A DNA stretch of 9,098 bases, from contig SVHQ01000058.1 in NCBI GenBank assembly GCA_015055785.1, positions 1 to 9,098 on the forward strand. The letters are read 5' to 3'. Below, in pieces: positions 6,322 through 9,098 of the stretch; within the stretch, counting starts at the first letter, position 1; the number at the start of each line of letters is the position of its first letter. The notes under the pieces were generated by a model. That model saw nothing but the letters and a program-made list of their open reading frames with translations. It did no database searches and was not told the origin of the DNA. This DNA comes from Clostridiales bacterium (GTDB taxonomy: Bacteria > Bacillota_A > Clostridia > Christensenellales > Borkfalkiaceae). The translations under genes were made by a program, and so were the position numbers.

Positions 6322-6326
6322 AGGAG
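6322..6326 (+). promoter_or_regulatory. Shine-Dalgarno that decides the clpC start
   Basis: AGGAG with a 6-nt spacer selects ATG 6333 (MYPLSN). The in-frame ATG at 6309 lies upstream of this site, inside the stem-loop, and has no ribosome site of its own. Confidence 0.85.
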
Positions 6327-6332
6327 CGGAAA

Positions 6333-8966
6333 ATGTATCCTTTATCCAATGCAACGCCTAATTTAAGAGAAGCGATAGAGGTCGCGCAAAAAACGGCGGC
6401 GATGACGGGCACGAGCTTTATCGGCAGCGAGCATTTTATCTATGCTTTTTTATGCCTGCCCAGTTGTAAGGCTTACGGTATTTTAATGAGCGAAGGAGTC
6501 ACGCGAGAGGAATATGGTAAATATCTTTCCTTTCAGGTGGATAAGGGGTATCAGGGGCAAGGCTTGACGCCGCGTACGCAAAAAATGTATGATAACGCCG
6601 TGGTTGGCGCGAAGAGCATGGATATGCACGCAGGCACGGCGCATTTGTTGTATGAAATTCTCAATACGCCCGATTGTTTGGGCGCAAACTTCTTACGCCG
6701 CTTTGCGGATATTGAATTTTTAAAACAGAAAACGGTGACGACCATTCGCGAATTGGGCTATCAAAAACAATTCGGTATTCCCGATAACAAGCCCTCTAAC
6801 GTGCAGGCGCAGTCTTTTTTAGATTTTTCCGAGATGTCGAATAGTTCGCCTTGGTCGAATAAAACGGCGCAAAATACAGCCTCCTCCAACAATCAAGCAT
6901 CTTCCTTTTCTAACGCGGAAACAGATAAAAACGAGGAAAAACGAACGACAAAAACCATCAGCGCAAGTGCGGCAGAAAAACTGCTCGGCTATGGCATTGA
7001 CATGACAGAGCGTGCACGCCGCGGTAAAATCGACCCTGTCATTGGCAGAAAGGACGAGATTGAAAAGGTGGTGCAGGTGCTTTCCCGCCGTTCGAAAAAC
7101 AACCCCGTGCTTGTTGGTGAACCAGGTGTGGGTAAGAGCGCGATTGTCGAGGGGCTTTCGCAGTTGATTATAGAGGGTAACGTACCCGAACAGTTGTATA
7201 ATAAGACGGTGTTTGCTGTGGATATGCCAGGACTTTTGGCAGGTAGCAAATATCGCGGTGAGTTTGAAGAAAAATTAAAGAACTTGATTGACGCTGTGTT
7301 GCAGGACGGCGATATCGTGCTTTTCATTGATGAAATTCATACGCTTGTGGGGGCGGGGGCATCGTCCGAGGGTAGCATGGACGCAGCGAACATTTTAAAA
7401 CCCATGCTTGCACGCGGTGATTTGCAGATTATTGGTGCTACAACGATTGATGAATACCGCAAATATATAGAAAAAGACAGCGCTTTAGAGCGTCGTTTTA
7501 CTCCCGTTTACGTGGAAGAACCGTCCGAAGCGGACGCAATCACCATTTTAAAAGGTTTGCGCCCGAAGTATGAGGAACATCACGGCATCGCGGTTTTGGA
7601 TGAAGCGATAGAGGCGGCGGTGAAGATGTCGTCCAGATATATCACAGACCGTTTTTTGCCCGACAAGGCAATCGATTTAATTGACGAAGCGGCGGCACGT
7701 GTACGAATCATGGTAGACGGCGGCATGGAAATTCGCGAGGAACGCGCGAAATTGCAGATGTTGGAGCAAGATAAAAACATGCATGAAATGCGTGGCGATA
7801 TCAATGCGGCAACGGAAACTTTAAAAGAAATTATGTCGCTCAAATCAAAGATAGAGGCTTTGGAAAAAGCCAACGCGCCCGTATTTGCGCCCGATGGCAG
7901 AAAAGCGATTGGGAAAGAACATATAGCAGGTGTTATCAGCGCGCGCGTGCGCATTCCGCTTTCTAAAATCACGCAGGAAGAGGGTGAAAAGCTCATGCGT
8001 TTGGAGGATGATTTGCATAAACGCATCATCGGTCAAAACGAAGCGGTGACGGCGGTGGCAAAGGCGATTCGCCGTGCAAGAGCAGGATTGAAAGACCCGT
8101 CCCGTCCCATCGGTTCGTTTATTTTCGTAGGTCCTACGGGTGTGGGGAAAACCGACCTTTGTAAAGCCTTGGCAGAATCTATGTTCGGCTCTGAAGACCA
8201 GATGATTCGTATCGACATGAGCGAATATATGGAAAAGCAGTCGATTTCCAAATTAATCGGCGCACCTCCTGGATACGTGGGCTTTGACGATTTACAGACG
8301 GGGCAGCTTACAGATAAAGTCCGCACAAAACCCTATTGCGTTATTCTCTTTGATGAAATTGAAAAGGCGCACCCCGACGTGTTTAATTTACTTTTGCAGA
8401 TTTTAGACGACGGGCGTTTGACGGATAGCAAAGGCAGAACGGTCAGTTTCAAAAATGCCGTGATTATTCTCACTTCCAACGTGGGTGCAGCGGTTGCGGA
8501 AGACGCGAAAACAGGCATTTACGGTTTTGGCAGTGAAGATAGGGGCGATGATAACAAGACGGACGAAAAACAATACGATTCCATGAAAGAAAACATCATG
8601 AAATCGTTGAAAGAGCAGTTCCGCCCTGAATTTTTAAACCGTATGGATGACGTTATTGTATTCCATAGACTTTCCAAACGCGATTGTGCAAAAATCGGCG
8701 GTAAAATCATCGAATCGCTTGCCAAACGACTTTTGGAACAGCGCGGTATTTTGTTGACGGTGAAAAACGAAGCCTTGATGGGTTTGGTGGAAGAGGGCTA
8801 TGATGCGCAGTACGGCGCAAGACCGTTAAAACGTATCATTCAACGCCGCATTGAGGATAAGATATCGGAAGAGATTTTGATGGGCAGAGTGCAAAACGGT
8901 CAGCACGTAACGATTGATTATCAAAACGGAGCGTTTGTATTTTTAGCGGACGAACGCTCTTGGTAA
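6333..8966 (+). CDS. clpC: ClpC, AAA+ unfoldase of the Clp protease
   Basis: A hexameric Hsp100 ATPase that unfolds substrates and feeds them to ClpP; 877 residues against the usual 810-850. The N-domain (1-145) has two Clp repeats. The first keeps IGSEH (Glu33); the second reads AGTAH, with Ala103 where ClpC has the second phosphoarginine-binding Glu. A Ser/Asn/Thr-rich linker of about 75 residues (147-222) is longer than in Bacillus. The first AAA+ module has Walker [10 protein letters not shown] (262-270), Walker B LFIDE (330-334), sensor GATT and ERRF. A short coiled-coil middle domain spans about 466-530. The second module has Walker [10 protein letters not shown] (600-608), Walker B ILFDE (671-675), TSN and the sensor-2 segment GARPLKR. 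A YGF tripeptide in the expected loop may be the ClpP contact. The usual WTGIP before the second module is replaced by VRIP. It follows mcsB in the operon, and aroC starts 10 nt after it. Confidence 0.95.
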   Translation: MYPLSNATPNLREAIEVAQKTAAMTGTSFIGSEHFIYAFLCLPSCKAYGILMSEGVTREEYGKYLSFQVDKGYQGQGLTPRTQKMYDNAVVGAKSMDMHAGTAHLLYEILNTPDCLGANFLRRFADIEFLKQKTVTTIRELGYQKQFGIPDNKPSNVQAQSFLDFSEMSNSSPWSNKTAQNTASSNNQASSFSNAETDKNEEKRTTKTISASAAEKLLGYGIDMTERARRGKIDPVIGRKDEIEKVVQVLSRRSKNNPVLVGEPGVGKSAIVEGLSQLIIEGNVPEQLYNKTVFAVDMPGLLAGSKYRGEFEEKLKNLIDAVLQDGDIVLFIDEIHTLVGAGASSEGSMDAANILKPMLARGDLQIIGATTIDEYRKYIEKDSALERRFTPVYVEEPSEADAITILKGLRPKYEEHHGIAVLDEAIEAAVKMSSRYITDRFLPDKAIDLIDEAAARVRIMVDGGMEIREERAKLQMLEQDKNMHEMRGDINAATETLKEIMSLKSKIEALEKANAPVFAPDGRKAIGKEHIAGVISARVRIPLSKITQEEGEKLMRLEDDLHKRIIGQNEAVTAVAKAIRRARAGLKDPSRPIGSFIFVGPTGVGKTDLCKALAESMFGSEDQMIRIDMSEYMEKQSISKLIGAPPGYVGFDDLQTGQLTDKVRTKPYCVILFDEIEKAHPDVFNLLLQILDDGRLTDSKGRTVSFKNAVIILTSNVGAAVAEDAKTGIYGFGSEDRGDDNKTDEKQYDSMKENIMKSLKEQFRPEFLNRMDDVIVFHRLSKRDCAKIGGKIIESLAKRLLEQRGILLTVKNEALMGLVEEGYDAQYGARPLKRIIQRRIEDKISEEILMGRVQNGQHVTIDYQNGAFVFLADERSW

Positions 8967-8976
8967 AGGAGTATTT

Positions 8977-9098
8977 ATGAGATTGACAACGGCAGGGGAA
9001 TCCCACGGCAGGGCGCTCGTTGCCATCATTGAAGGCCTGCCTGCGCATTTGCAGGTGAATATCGGGCAGATCAATGAGGCGTTGGCTCTTCGTCAGCA
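8977..9098 (+). CDS. aroC: Chorismate synthase, N-terminal part (3' end outside window)
   Basis: Catalyses the last step of the shikimate pathway, 5-enolpyruvylshikimate-3-phosphate to chorismate, using reduced FMN. Only the first 40 codons are present, but the start is diagnostic: [11 protein letters not shown] with the active-site His10, then [10 protein letters not shown] and an ALALRQ segment corresponding to the conserved LxxRQ region. AGGAG at 8967-8971 lies 5 nt before the ATG, and the gene begins 10 nt after clpC, with no terminator. It is therefore probably read from the clp operon, possibly heading an aromatic amino acid gene group beyond the window. Confidence 0.93.
   Translation, partial: MRLTTAGESHGRALVAIIEGLPAHLQVNIGQINEALALRQ

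Noticed and set aside
7935..7955. Alternating purine-pyrimidine run (GCGCGCGTGCGC) as a special DNA structure
   Set aside because: It encodes the Ala-Arg-Val-Arg hinge of ClpC and is too short to suggest more than codon choice.

Overview
The window is a compact, almost fully coding stretch in which every convincing gene lies on the + strand. It carries the conserved mcsA-mcsB-clpC protein quality-control operon, so it is bacterial and almost certainly from a Bacillota lineage, most likely an anaerobic Clostridia member. The lineage is inferred from gene content, AGGAG-type ribosome binding sites and moderate GC; the sequence does not name a species.

Layout. (1) 1-588: the 3' end of a tyrosyl-tRNA synthetase gene and a strong intrinsic terminator. 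(2) 620-2224: a YigZ/IMPACT-family gene and an aldo/keto reductase gene 36 nt apart, probably co-transcribed. (3) 2225-3870: a free-standing transcription unit for one MsmX/UgpC-type sugar ABC transporter ATPase. It has its own putative promoter overlapping an inverted repeat, a strong Shine-Dalgarno sequence, visibly biased codon use and a strong terminator, but no permease or binding-protein gene beside it. (4) 3938-9098: a second unit that starts with a near-consensus promoter immediately before an XRE-type DNA-binding protein with four membrane helices. mcsA, mcsB (31-nt overlap), clpC and the start of aroC (chorismate synthase, cut by the window end) follow with no visible terminator between them.

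How the genes work together. In the well-studied arrangement (Bacillus ctsR-mcsA-mcsB-clpC), McsA activates the protein arginine kinase McsB, which marks proteins with phosphoarginine. ClpC then recognises, unfolds and delivers them to ClpP, and CtsR represses the operon. Here the position of ctsR is taken by the membrane-anchored XRE protein, and no CtsR operator is visible.

The phosphoarginine read-out residues also look altered. The second phosphoarginine-site Glu of the ClpC N-domain is Ala, the allosteric RDxxRA motif of McsB is degenerate, and the ClpC middle domain lacks the usual regulatory Phe. The catalytic motifs of McsB and both ATPase modules of ClpC are intact. The most interesting reading is a rewired version of the McsAB-ClpC system under a different, possibly membrane-coupled regulator. 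This is inference and can be tested by comparing related genomes and by experiment.
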